In this document: positions 12,501-22,949 of the stretch, piece by piece
Numbering within the stretch: position 1 is the first letter of the stretch
Layout of the letters: the number at the start of each line of letters is the position of its first letter
From: Thysanoteuthis rhombus
Lineage: Eukaryota > Mollusca > Cephalopoda > Oegopsida > Thysanoteuthidae
Direction: 5' to 3'
DNA length: 64,000 nt
Assembly: GCA_963457665.1 (NCBI GenBank)
Contig: OY735222.1
Coordinates: forward strand, 37,754,891-37,818,890
The notes under the pieces: generated by a model
The model's database searches: none
Seen by the model: only the letters and a program-made list of their open reading frames with translations
Told to the model about the DNA's origin: nothing
Position numbers and translations under genes: made by a program

Positions 12501-14814
12501 GTAAGTAGTAACAGCAATTATATCTCTGTGGACTATCTTTCTTGCTGTATACCAGAATTTTGTTAAATCTTTCCTAATCCAACTTTGTATATCTTTCAGA
12601 AGATACCCCACCCCCCCAACCCCGTCAATTGATCTGCTGGGATGACATTATACATTTGGCTTGGTTAACAGAATATCTCACAAAGATATTTCATTCCTAA
12701 AAAGTGTGTCACCAAATTAAAAAGTTTTGAAAGCTCTGGCTAAATAATTGGTCAATAATAAAGGCTTTTGTTACCATTTCTTCAAAACTTGTCTGGGAAT
12801 GGGTAGTAAAGAGCCATTTGCATCCTTTTTTCTTCACACCATTCTTCTCTTCCTGAAAAGACATTTTTGAACAGACAGAATTACAAGAGAGATATTATCC
12901 ATTTACTCAGTTTTGGTCTTTATAATTTATTCAAGACGTCATCTGAAAAATTTTAATCGCAGAAAACATTTCAGATAAGTTTTTTATGGAATTTTATATT
13001 CTTGCACGCACGGATGTGAATTGGCTTCCTTGGGTTATCAACAAGAGTTACCTCCCTTGGTTCCTCAAAGATGACTGTAAGTTGTTTTTGCTTCTAGCCT
13101 ATTTTTGCTCCAAAATCACATAATGGCTCCATAGATTTTTGAATTCAAAATCATGCTTCAATAAAAGGCTCCTCCTTAGTCTTACAATAAAATTGATATC
13201 AGATCAATACGGTTAGTTATTTTGTTGATTAGAATGGGAGGTGAATAAAACAAATTTTTTTTCCATTGTGTCATTTTCATTATGTCAATGAATGTTTAGC
13301 ACACTCAGTCATACAAAAGCTCTAATTACTCATGTTTAAATTTTTAATAGAAAATATATAATTTAAAGTTCTTGACAATTAGAATTAAAAAATAGCTAGT
13401 TGAAAGATTCAGCCCGTAAGAAGTAGCAGCAATTATATCGCCGCAGATTATCTTTCTTGCTGTATACCAGAATTTTGTTAAATCTTACCTAATCCAACTT
13501 TGTATATCTTCCAGAAGATACCCCTTCACCCACCCCCCACATTAAACTTTTATTTTCACAAGTCATTGGAGCCTTTGATTTGTATGCTCAAAACGAAAGA
13601 AGTTCTTACATCTAGTGTACTCCAAAAATCATTCTAAGGCTGTTGAAGTTTTTGATTTCATAAAGGTTTCAGGAGCTATTGTATGTTTTAAGTGTACTTA
13701 ATATTCTTTACCTAACATATTTATGTATATAAAATTCAAACATCCGAAGCATTCAGTGTTTTTTTTTTAGCGTAATTGACATTTTTAGTTAGACTAAAGT
13801 AACTGAAAAACAGAAAAAATCTAGGTATTCTTAGCTGATAAGAGTCATGAAGGGAGGCTACTCTGGTTGACATTTACGGCTGACATGATTTTACATCCGC
13901 GCATAAAAAGATTAGCTAATTTTATATTCCTGTTAGTATTCCTCATTGGGATTTTGAAAAAAAAAGAAATGATAAAATAAAAGGCACAGAGTAGTTTGAA
14001 TAATGTGTGCTTGTAACAGTCCGGAGAAATATGTGTAGAAAACAGAGACATCATTAATGAAACTATTTTATGAAATCGCTACATGGAAAAAATTTTCAAA
14101 TAAAAAATAAGGCATGGAAATGTTTAATTCAAGGCAATCATCGAGCCGACTCCACATTTTTTAAAAGTAAATCGACTCACGACTTGTTTCAAGATGTACA
14201 CAATGAATAATAATGAAGAAACCATAGAGAAAAAAAAACGACAAAGAATTTTAGGATGAGGGTAGAGGTTATCTTGTGGTGTATTTCTTTCTTTGTATTT
14301 ATGCTACTTTGATCTAACGCACGAGCGAGCGATAAAAATGGTGGACTGGCTTGGTGATTAAATCACACAGTCAAAAACTTGATTGTGATTACATGAAATA
14401 AAAAAAAGTTTCTAATAGTGACATACGCGACTCGGATTTTTTCCCGGTCGTAATTTCAGACTTTAAAATGTTGTCTCGTTTCACCACCTTTCTTTTCTCG
14501 AATCGTTTCTTCTTTTAGAAAATAAACGCGATCGATGAAAAAACAAAGAAAAATGTGCCACGGATAAAGAAACAATGTTTGAAGGATTTAGCGGCGGTAG
14601 GAAGAAATGAGGATTGGAGAGAGAGAAAGAACGATTATATATTTACATCTTGAAACAGAATGATTCTCCCCGAACACGAACTTGTCGTAAATAGTCTGTC
14701 ATGGGAATTGATAAACTGGCATAGATCGTGAATTGGCAAATCAATAACTCCTTTACGACTGCAATCAACTTTTAACAAACAATTCTCTTTCTGATTCGCA
14801 AACGACTTGGCCAT
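6562..14814 (-). CDS. TYW3: tRNA wybutosine-synthesizing protein 3 (TYW3), seven exons
   Basis: The family methylates N4 of the yW-86 intermediate with SAM while building wybutosine at position 37 of tRNA-Phe. Exons: 14647-14814, 12775-12852, 11116-11214, 9943-10014, 7989-8057, 7384-7448, 6562-6760; all junctions are GT-AG and in frame, giving 249 residues against about 259 in human. Visible motifs: TTSSCSGR (43-50) in exon 1, KFEPFVMHVQC (96-106) in exon 3, SSGFRNSGITVGKKGK (from 121) in exon 4, RSTQSLEVPL in exon 5 and NTKMEENEIRINRF in exon 6-7, all strongly TYW3-like. The tail is basic, then acidic (MDLDFDAFLNVQNTGS). The start is supported by an in-frame TAA 9 nt upstream and by family alignment. 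The promoter side carries scattered CpGs and one AAGGGAGGTCACTCT motif. Introns hold MITEs and a pogo-like element. Confidence 0.95.
8390..8545 (+). repeat. Dispersed repeat ('GGCATTAGT' family) in TYW3 intron
   Basis: A block centred on 'aagggcattagtgtgaagtgaata' followed by a 'tttgaacttggctca' block recurs at about 21085-21180, 51468-51570 and 60095-60130, each time with the same order of landmarks. The second block resembles the B-box part of a tRNA-derived SINE. No coding capacity. Family name unknown. Confidence 0.4.
8720..8950. mobile_element. 231-bp MITE in TYW3 intron
   Basis: The ends are inverted: GAGTGGCTGCGTATAAGTGC at the left and the reverse complement of GAGTGGCCATGCACAATAAG at the right. 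The pairing continues through 'AAAAAGTTGA' on both sides for about 65 bp. It has no open frame. It sits in the intron between the exons at 9943-10014 and 7989-8057. Confidence 0.6.
9212..9649. mobile_element. pogo-like non-autonomous DNA transposon
   Basis: The left end CAGTAAACCTTTGCTATAAT and the right end, whose reverse complement is AGTAAACCCTCACTATAATG, match the terminal repeats of pogo-like Tc1/mariner elements. The about 440-bp body has no transposase. An exon-like open stretch inside it (9310-9425, minus) is not part of TYW3, since splicing from 9943 to 8057 is in frame and family-consistent without it. Confidence 0.55.
10391..10803 (+). mobile_element. MITE family A, copy 1 (TYW3 intron)
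   Basis: First of seven copies of a 0.3-0.43 kb element. Ends: TAGAAACCATCAC at the left and its reverse complement GATGGTTTCTA at the right, with 'gttgacagttttt' just inside. Internal landmarks in order: a 'gttggggaga/gtgatcaat' block, 'ttttgttggatcac', 'tgaccaatttag', a G-run with A-run, 'tctagacataa', 'cagccctctaagctcc' and 'aactgaagaaa'. No coding capacity. A short solo 5' end ('ggtctggttagtcac' and 'caatagaaa') is at 11262-11290. Confidence 0.7.
12471..12610 (+). repeat. 140-bp direct repeat, copy 1 (TYW3 intron 2)
   Basis: About 87% identical by eye to 13386-13524. Shared landmarks are 'ttgctgtataccagaatttt', 'gttaaatctt' and 'ccaactttgtatat'. The two copies lie on either side of TYW3 exon 2 (12775-12852). 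Confidence 0.7.
13386..13524 (+). repeat. 140-bp direct repeat, copy 2 (TYW3 intron 1)
   Basis: Partner of the repeat at 12471-12610, in the same orientation. Similarity begins at 'taaaaaatag' and ends at 'cagaagatacccc'. No terminal inverted repeats are visible. Confidence 0.7.
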
Positions 14815-15735
14815 GCTTGTTTATGTTGAAGAGCGCTATTAGTCAAGGGAGGTCACTCTATCTGACTCGGAGAAATGGTACGAATTCTCGCAGACCTATC
14901 ATGCGCGATAGAATGTAGTTCAATTCAAGTAACAATATCCATGTTTCCTTTTATTTTTAGTAGTTAGTGTGTGAAAAAATCCACGTTGTACAATTTTACC
15001 CCTGACAGAAGTATATCCACCCTGAAATGAATGTTTGTGCAAATAAAAACTTATTTTGGCAAAGCCTCTTAAACAACTACATCGTATACTGGAATGTTTT
15101 CCTAGTGCTGCATTACGAAGTTTAGTTAACATTCAATTTAGATTTTATACTATACTTTGAACTACTTTGTTCAGCTTATTGTTCATTCAAATGAAACATC
15201 AATGAGTATTTCTTATTCTTATGTGATGGAATACAAATATGAGATATTTGAAAACCAGCTAAACAGTTATATAAAAAATATTTCCTATACCAGTATAATT
15301 ATATCATAATATTAAATATATCTATATAATTAGTACAGCTTAGAGGGATCTATAATTACGAATTTTACGTTTTAATGTACTGTGTCAGCTATACTTATGA
15401 TGCTATCTTTTATGAGAAGTATGGAATACACTCTTGGGGCCCTGATATTAAATACTATAGCTGCCTAAAAGTCTTCCAAGAATATCTTAAATATCCCAGA
15501 AAACTCGTTTGTGATGTTCAAAAAATGATTGGTCCGAAAAAATTAGAAAAATGAATTTAGATATGCATTAAATCGGTTGAGTAAAGAATATTCTTTTTTG
15601 AATTTAGAGAATTCTTTGACACACCTAAACTGGACCAGATATAACAACGCTGGGGGAAAATATTGAAATGATCGAAATCATCCGTTTTACCGCCCTGTCG
15701 TGTGAGAACTGTGAAAGAGAGATTGAGAAAAATAA
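14815..15735. other. TYW3 5' flank between TYW3 and the SRP RNA gene
   Basis: The region just upstream of the TYW3 start, with intron 1 downstream of it (14300-14650), is richer in CpG than the surroundings, as expected near a promoter of a widely expressed gene. No TATA box is clear for TYW3. From 14900 to 15620 the sequence is AT-rich with nothing recognised. Confidence 0.4.
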
Positions 15736-15738
15736 AAA
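15734..15738 (-). terminator. RNA polymerase III terminator of the SRP RNA gene
   Basis: A run of five T on the minus strand directly follows the conserved 3' end of the 7SL-like sequence (…cgatctc then TTTTT), as expected for polymerase III. Confidence 0.75.
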
Positions 15739-16035
15739 GAGATCGAGGTTCGGTTGTATTGAACGGGCTGTTGCACGCGACCTATTCACGGGCGCGATCC
15801 CACTACTGCCTGACATGGGGACTTTTGTCTGCTGCGTTTCCGCCCTGGACCGAGTCGGCCCTCCTTAGTCAACCTGGTCAATTGAAGCTCCCTTCAACCA
15901 ACCATATTGATGCCAGGCTTAGTGCGGACGCCTGATCGCCATAACTCAACGCACAACAGGACCCCCGCCCTCAAACCGTTCACCCGACCAAGCCTCCAAG
16001 TAGCTGAATTACAGGAGCACGCCACAACTCCCAGC
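15736..16035 (-). ncRNA. Signal recognition particle RNA (7SL RNA)
   Basis: The minus strand reads as a 7SL RNA of about 300 nt, the normal metazoan length. The RNA is the scaffold of the SRP, which pauses translation of secretory proteins and docks the ribosome at the ER. Alu domain: 5' GCTGGGAGTTGTGGCGTGCT, then CCTGTAATTCAGCTACT and GGAGGCT. S domain: helix 6 region GTCCGCACTAAG, then GGCATCAATATGG; helix 8 region CGGAAACGCAGCAG, AGTAGTGGGATCGCGCC and CGTGAATAG. The order and spacing follow human 7SL and the key loops are unbroken, so this looks like a working gene rather than a decayed retrocopy. There is no A tail, and a TATA-like box lies 24-31 bp upstream. The exact 5' base is inferred. 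Confidence 0.95.
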
Positions 16036-16058
16036 GATTACGAAGTGTTATTTTAGAA

Positions 16059-16066
16059 ATTATAAA
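16059..16066 (-). promoter_or_regulatory. TATA-like box of the SRP RNA gene
   Basis: TTTATAAT on the minus strand, 24-31 bp before the inferred 7SL start. A TATA-like element at about -30 fits an upstream polymerase III promoter. No other upstream element was recognised. Confidence 0.45.
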
Positions 16067-16245
16067 CCTAACCTTGTACGACATTTAGATTGTCAGATAT
16101 TTTTTCTATTCTATACATAGTAATTTGATAATCATTTTGAAAGTTATAATTGAAATGGTTGAATAAATCTCTCGTATCTATCAGATACTGCTTGGGTGGA
16201 AAAAAAAATATATCATCATCAAGCCTCGTTTTCGTCACAAGGAAC

Positions 16246-16400
16246 AAGAGAGATAACTCTAATTGTTTAATGTATCGGAGGGAAGATCTCTCACGCTTTC
16301 GTATCACGGCGCCTGAAGTGAATAAGCTCTCTTTAGTGGGGGGCGCCAGGACAGGTCAAGTCCGGTCTCCCAGCTACCTTGTCCAGGCTCGCAAAATTTA
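16246..16400. other. GC-rich structured segment, possible ncRNA or repeat
   Basis: A GC-rich island in AT-rich surroundings. On the plus strand GGCGCC at about 16308 recurs at 16342 and can close a stem; next to it GGACAGGT (from 16350) pairs with ACCTTGTCC (ending 16383) with one bulge. It is preceded by a 'gagagataactct' motif of the kind scattered through this genome. It matches no RNA family I can name (checked by memory against 7SL, U1, U4, U11, U12 and RNase P). Confidence 0.35.
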
Positions 16401-17084
16401 ATTATAACGCATATTGTTACTCATATAAAAACATTTCCTGTCCCCATTGTTTTCTGCTTGATTTAGGCCTCCAGTGGCTCTGCATATCATGACGAAAAAT
16501 ACCGAACAATTGTATTTACGTTCATGTTAGGTGGATTAGTAAAAAATAATGATTCCTTCGATTCAAATATATGTAAATTTACATCCTTGTTTCCTCTTTT
16601 AATGATCATAGTTGAATAATGGGTGTGCCTGTTTTTGCAACATGCAGTCTCTCAAATCTTAGGATCAAATTTGATACATGATTTTAATCCATTCTCCTGC
16701 TAACATACACGGAGGAAAATCCTCACGCCTTAGAAAAAGCATTTATTGAGAATTTTATCAGAAATTCGAAACAATTTTATCTTTGATGAGGGAGGTAAAC
16801 TTTCACTTAAGATGCATTTAGTATATTTCTATTGAACTTTTTAGAATTCGTATCGCATAAAGAACATTTGAAACATGTTTCAAGAAGGCTTCCAGACAAC
16901 TTAATTTCAGTAGCTGATGTGCCCTGAAAGCAATTTTAGCCAATAATACATAGTTTTCAAAATTTTTTGGAACACCCTCTTAGACTCCACTGGAAGAGAG
17001 GAAAATGGGGGAGGGGTCCCTTCTCCGCTCAGAAAAATTTTTTCGAGCAGAGTCTGAGAGCATGTCCCATAAAGTTTATCCAAT

Positions 17085-17490
17085 CTCATCATCATCAGTC
17101 TTTTAACGTCTGTCGTTGGACATAAACCTTCCCCAGGATTTGCCACACTTCTCTATCATGGGCGTCGCGGAGCTAGTTCTTCCTGAACATGTCTAGCTCG
17201 TCTCTCCATCTAATATTCTGCCTGCCTTGGTTGCGCATGTGATCTCGGGGGATCCATGTTGTGATGTCCATCGGTTGTCTGCCATTCTTGCAACATGGCC
17301 AGCCCACCGCCATTTGAGATTTTTAATGGATTCCATGATGTCCCTGACTCTTGTCTTTTCTCGGATGTACTGTGCTGTCTTGTGGTCTCTCCATGTGAGG
17401 CCCAGCATTATTCTTTCATGTGCACGTTGCATGGTTCTCAATTTACAGGTCTGTCTCTTGCCATGGTTTGCACACCAAAAATTATCCAAT
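17085..17490 (-). mobile_element. LINE reverse-transcriptase C-terminal fragment
   Basis: The minus strand encodes MQRAHERIMLGLTWRDHKTA, then YIREKTRVRDIMESIKNLKW and RWAGHVARMADNRWT, the classic C-terminal end of non-LTR retrotransposon proteins (…RMLGI.LRD…I…T.V.D…KLKW.WAGHVAR..D.RWT). The open frame is intact over about 100 residues but lacks the polymerase domain, so this is a 5'-truncated insertion. A second, shorter copy of its 3' end is at about 38725-38830. The opposite-strand open frame across this region is a shadow. Confidence 0.85.
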
Positions 17491-17934
17491 CTATTCAAGG
17501 GTAAACATTTGATTTTTTTTTTCAAAATACAAAAATTCATTTTTTGCTCTTCTTATATAACTGATGTAGATTAGTAGATAATTTGAATTTTAGTAGATTT
17601 CACTTTTCTTTCTATCAATTCACTAATGGGGAGGGATCAATTGAGAAAAATCTATACCAATCTCAATTCGGAGGCACTTACCTTTCCTCGGGGTGAATTA
17701 CCTGAGGGGGAGGAATTTTAGTCAGGAGGATAACATGTAATGGAAAGTACAATGGTAAAAACATGACTATTCAAAATGGGGAAGGAATTGAGGAAACCTG
17801 GAGTCCCAGTGGGAGGAATGTGACCTGGGACTCTGAGAACCACTGATCCATTTTTCACTAATCTAAACCATGAAAACTAGTGACCATGATAAAAGCTATA
17901 AAAACGACCACAAGCTAGGGTTATTTGATGTGTC

Positions 17935-18115
17935 CAGAAGTGGAGATAAACCAGCCTCTTGGAATGGGCCTGGTTTTGAACTTCTGCCTCCAGACTCACT
18001 CCACTCCTTAATTCAATGATATTCCAATACCTGTTTTGGATAAGTCTCTGAAATGAAGCTTGGATTATCTCCCTTCCTGGCTAAATCTGGTAACCCTGCC
18101 ACAGACCATGAAATT
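17935..18115 (-). repeat. Dispersed repeat ending in the AAGGGAGATAATCC motif
   Basis: Shares a block of about 75 bp ('taagtctctga' then 'attatctccc' then 'ggcaaat/ggctaaatc') with 28505-28585. On the minus strand the motif reads GGGAGATAATCC. This is a SINE-like repeat of unnamed family. Confidence 0.4.
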
Positions 18116-19129
18116 TAGTTGCAACATCAACTTTGCAGTTGCCGATTTCCATCTCTGTTTCATCTAAAAATTATTTTTACATCTTTTTTCATCACACCAG
18201 TAAACCATATTTCAGTTTGTTAGAATCAGGTCAAGGTATCAGGTTGCGGAGGCCTGTATAATACTTGCGTGATTAACTACTTGGTTCTGTATGTTGAGAT
18301 GCTCCCTTGTGAATGTAATAGCAGGAGGAAGTTGAATGTACTTTGTGTACAGGCATAGTAGTGGAGATTGAGAAGAAATGAAGATTAACAAGTTGTATAA
18401 GTTGTAACAATAAAAAAGATTTGTTGTACAGTGTGTCAAGTGGAAAAAGAGTACAATATTGAAGAATTTCATGCTAGCCTTGATGAGTTCTCATGAAAGA
18501 AGGCTTAGAAAGCTCAGTAAATACCTATAAATAGGAGCATCTTGCCATGAGATAATGATGTGTATGCTAGTCAAGAATGCCATTATTAGTTTGATCCTTA
18601 TTGAGTGCCCAATATCTGTTTTCATACACCCACTCACCCTAAGCTTATTATATAATTATATGCTTCTGTTCTAAAATTTGTTAATTTGCAAGTAATTGTT
18701 TCATAAGCAATAATAGCAATTCTATTAAGCAAAAATCTATTGTTTTATGACAGAAATAAATGAAAAATATCTTTATTTTTCATAGAAAATTTATTATCTA
18801 ATTTACTCTAGTGTATAACTGACACTCTCGAATGTGAAAAATCACTATGTACTATTTCTGTCAGAATTTCTGATGTGAGGAATTATTATCATTATATATT
18901 GATAATTCGAACTGTTGTCCTCATTTTGGATTTAATAGTTATGTTTCAGCGGTTGAACCCTCCAACCTTCTTCAAGTGCCTCTCATATTCAGTAATGTTC
19001 TCAGGATTTCAAACTGAACTATTTATTCAATTCACGAGGATAGACTGTTTCCATTTTACTGACCATACTAGGGAATATCTCATAATGGATGATTCTTCTG
19101 TTATGTCACCCTTTTGTTAATGGACAGTG

Positions 19130-19520
19130 GAATGAGAACAGTCTACCTTAGTCTTCTTTCAGGATTGCCATCAGTTGCCTTATCATATTCTCCTTGATTT
19201 TGTCAATGGTCTGAAATACTTTTGGGTTAGTTACAGGGAGTCACATCTTGACTGCAAGGAGGCCAGCAGGTATGACTGATTTGATGTTTTGCCAAAAATC
19301 CTACACAAGACAAGAATGACTTGCTTGACTATCATGAATGGGACGGTCACTCAGTACGCAAGTTCACTCAATGGCATCTTACTGCTGACAGGAGTATCTC
19401 ATCACACATGCACAATAAGTTCCCCTCTGATAGGTTACCAAGTTACCCCCAACACACAATTGGTTCTTGAGATATTCAAAATGGTTGGATACTTTTTGAA
19501 CAAACCCAGTATAACTATGG
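19130..19520 (-). mobile_element. Decayed mariner-like element end
   Basis: The minus strand reads a decayed TIDKIKENMIRQLMAIL stretch similar to the last helix of mariner transposases. An end near 19483-19501 reads TGTTCAAAAAGTATCCAAC on the minus strand, like mariner terminal repeats. The block around 19380-19480 is similar to 59305-59395. No intact frame remains. Confidence 0.35.
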
Positions 19521-22130
19521 AAGAGAATTCAATCCTCATTACTTGCCTGAAAGCAAGACTTTGCTGCATAAATTTGTCCCTCTTGCTCTCTGATGCTTTC
19601 CAAAAGTTTGGGGAAAATAAAAGAAAAGATGATGATAGTTAAACCTTCACAAAGGTTAATGAGGTACTACCCAAAAGTAATTTTGGTCAATTTCCTGAAC
19701 TTTTACTAACAAGCACCTCATTCACACATACATATATATTGTGAAAAGTTTTAGGATGCATTATTTTGAGAAATATATATTTCACTGTACAGACCCCAAC
19801 TGGTGGCAATGAAATATAATCTTTCTGTGGAAGAGAATATTCTGTTTTTCATATTTTGGACAGCCTCACTTTGACATCAAATAAATCTGCAGGAATGTTG
19901 AGATTTAGTTTGTTAAATTTCCAAAAATGATTGATTTGGGAAAAGCTGTGGTATGTGTCGGCATCTGAATAGACACTCAGAGATGTATATTACTATGTAT
20001 TGAAGGGAGAGTTATCACCAGAGATATGGCATACATCACCTTGACTCATAACCTGTTGAAGGATGTTGTGACCTATTGAGGATTATGTGTTCAGTTAGAC
20101 AGGAGATGGGCCAAACTGGTCGACCATACATTACATCCTATAATGAAACCCAGGTAATAGGAGCCATAATTCTGGTAAAGACACTCCCTTTACCAGGTTA
20201 TAGGGCCAGGAACAACATAGTATCCATCCAGCTAAGTCATTTTACCGAAAGAATGACTGCCAGTACTAGGAGTTCAGCACCTTTCTGGTTTCAAGAAGAA
20301 AAACTGAAGTATAAGAGCTAATTAGGAATTCATATGAAATGTTTGACTTTACCATTATAGTCTTGACTCCCTGTCAGCAAGTCCAACATCCTCAACTAAC
20401 CCAACACTCTTGATCAGAAATTGAATTGGTTGAAAAGGTTCAGCTTAGACTCGATGAAGTAAGTATGGTGCCTGTTGCCTGTCCATAACAGGTCACGGCT
20501 CATCCTTCAACAGGTTGAAGATGTTAACGGTCACGCAGTTCGGCCCATCCAATGTCAGAGTGTACATAACATCCCCTGCATCAAACTCAAACTTAACCTT
20601 TTCAACCAAACTCAAACTTAACCTTTTCAAACAATTCAGCACCCAGGGTTCAAAGACAGCCCTTAACGGTTGGTTGTGCTATATCCAAGAGGGGGGAATT
20701 ATCAATTAGCAAGCATTATAGGCCAGAGGAAATTTTGTGCACCATCACACCAGAACCTGGGGGCAATTGCCCCCTCTTGTTATGCCCAAAATAAGAAATG
20801 AAAATCGAAGTCTCTTGTTGAACATTTTTATTTCTGATAAATGATTTCTGACCGATTTATTTGCATATGAAGAAAATGATTGCAATTCTTTGTTCATTTC
20901 ATCTTTATGGCCATTTTTAGCAGCAACGTCTTGATTATAAAACATCAAATTGTTTATTTATTTATTTATTTTTTATTAGCCTTCAAGATCCAAGTAAGCG
21001 TAAGTCATTGCGTATCATTGGCTTTTAACCTATCACACTAGCCTATATGTTGGCGACGGGGCTAGGGGATTGAAAAGAGGTGGATACATGCCTTTCCAAA
21101 GGGCATTAGTGCAAACTGAATACACAAATTGTCGTCCCAATCTCATTTTCCTTGCCACTAACTGCTTGGCCACTTGCACTTTATAAATTGTTTATAGATG
21201 GCAGGAAAATACTGGGAGGAATATTCTCTTAAAGGATTACTTAATTTCTTAATAAATGGAATGCAGCATTGAAGTTATTGAAACCTCAAACCTAGCTTTA
21301 TATGCTTCGAAACATCAATGCTGTAAAATATCAAACATTTTGATTTATTTTTTCTTACAATTGATAATTTTCAAACTGAAAATGTTTAAAATTTTGAGTC
21401 ATCTTAATTATGATGATCTGACTGCTTGTATTAAATCTGATATAAATATTCTAATAATCACTTTATTTTTCATTAGATAAAGTATTGTCAACCATAATTG
21501 ATTCTCGTATAGTATTTCTTTCATCTTAATTTTGCTCTTTATTCCAACTTCTTAGACCATCTGTCTACTAACAGTCTCAGTAATTGCAATTGAAACAACT
21601 AAAATTAAGACGAAAGGAATACTAATCAATAATTTATTTCCCTACTTATTATTTGGATTGGTATCCTGATCCATTTTTTTTCAACTGATGTGTTCTCCAG
21701 CTTTCCTAGTGTTGTATGGAGTTATGAGATGAATTATTTTCATTATTCCATACATCATTCCAACTAGTATTTTCTTTTTTGCTGTTTTTATTACAAGTTC
21801 TTCTTTAGTTGAAGCATTTTCACAATTATATTTTGGTTAATTTACCTTTATTTATTTTTTTTGTTAGTTTTTATTACAATGTTTTTTAGTCACTCAATTC
21901 TTCCTCCATTACGAATAGATGAAGGAGAACTAACCCCAATTTTTTTTTGTCATCGTGTCAACTTGATCAAAATTATAATTATTAAAAAAAGTATTAAAGG
22001 GCATCTAAAGATCACAGTATGCAATATACATTTGGGTTGAAGCATTGTAATAAAAAATTCCAAGATCAGGAATTACACCATGAAATGTGATTTTTGCTCC
22101 TGGGTAGTTACAGCCATTTCTCTACTTTTT
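19521..22130. other. Intergenic, mostly unassigned repeats
   Basis: A stretch at 20030-20530 contains an inverted pair ('acctgttgaaggatg' and 'catccttcaacaggt', about 450 bp apart), perhaps an unnamed element. 20595-20631 holds a short exact tandem repeat ('caaactcaaacttaacct'). 21085-21180 is a copy of the GGCATTAGT repeat. No supported gene. Confidence 0.4.
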
Positions 22131-22164
22131 ACACATAAGAAATCAGGAAAAATAACAATTATTC

Positions 22165-22322
22165 CTTCCAAATTTGCTTTTGCAACCAGGACAGTGATAT
22201 TCATATGTAATTGTTTTTCTCACTTTATAAGATTAAAAATGTGCAAATTTGCCCTTTGCCCAAAAGGAAATGAGTAGATTTCAAATTATCACTGTCCTGG
22301 TTGCTAAAGCAAAGTTTGAAGT
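22165..22322. mobile_element. Hairpin MITE
   Basis: Arms 22165-22202 and 22285-22322 are near-perfect reverse complements ('gcaaccaggacagtgata' in both) around a loop of about 80 bp. Weaker pairing continues outward. No coding capacity. Confidence 0.55.
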
Positions 22323-22444
22323 GAATGATTGACATTTTCTATACTTTTTAGAAATAATTAATTAGAAAATAACAATAACCCTGGCAAAGAAAAAACAAGA
22401 AAAAAGTTGCACATTGTTATCAATATACACTGATTTATTTAATC

Positions 22445-22505
22445 TGGAGTCCTCACTTGGGTTGATGTTTTGGCCATTGTACCCTCTGGCCTTCATCGAG
22501 TATCA
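22445..22505 (-). repeat. SINE 3' domain, minus-strand copy
   Basis: The minus strand reads 'tcgatgaaggccagagggta' then 'caatggccaaaac', 'gaggactccag' and 'aatcagtgta', the same series of blocks as the SINE copies at 23213 and 52276. GGCC pairs with GGCC in this copy. Confidence 0.6.
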
Positions 22506-22734
22506 GTAGCACTCTATAATGATACTCTCTACAATTTTGAGAAAGGTCATTAACATTCAATGAGTTATTCAGACAATTGAACTCCTTCTTGTCGCTTCTG
22601 TTGTTGACTAGGATATGGCATGGAAATCCAGACCGAACGAGGAGAGGGATAGAAAACAGCAAAATCCTATGTTGTAAGTGTTGCTACCATTGGAGAGAAA
22701 TAGTTCTGTTTACCACCATCACATTCAGATAGTA

Positions 22735-22790
22735 CACCTGAAAAAGGCTGTAGAATGAATCAACCGAAACATCATATCAACAACACAAAC
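22735..22790 (+). repeat. SINE 3' domain, diverged copy
   Basis: 'cacctgaaaaaggctgtaga' followed by 'caaccgaaac' and 'aacaagaag'. Only the conserved domain and a short flank are recognisable. The stem pairing is weakened here (GGCT against AACC). Confidence 0.5.
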
Positions 22791-22949
22791 AAGAAGTAAT
22801 GTTCTTGAAATGGGAACAGATTATTCCCATTCCTCCATCCATGCAAGAGGATATCTTGTATAAGTTAATTTGCCTCTGTGATTCCACTTCTGCTCGTTCC
22901 ACTAAACCAGATTATATGGATTTCATTGTCTGACCCAAGGATTGAACTC

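Noticed and set aside
13010..13080. Possible extra TYW3 exon around a splice-like 'ctgtaag'
   Set aside because: Exon 1 (phase 0 at 14647) joins exon 2 (12852) in frame, and the stretch is a copy of the AAGGGAGGTAACTC motif region.
15668..15935. Overlapping open frames on both strands
   Set aside because: They are shadows of the 7SL RNA gene, whose higher GC content gives long open frames.
17227..17574. 115-codon plus-strand frame
   Set aside because: Antisense shadow of the LINE reverse-transcriptase fragment on the minus strand.
21556..21838. Hydrophobic plus-strand reading of about 94 codons if TGA is read as Trp, suggestive of mitochondrial DNA
   Set aside because: It matches no mitochondrial protein I can recognise, the flanks show no mitochondrial genes and AT-rich DNA readily gives hydrophobic translations. 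A search against mollusc mitochondrial genomes would settle it.
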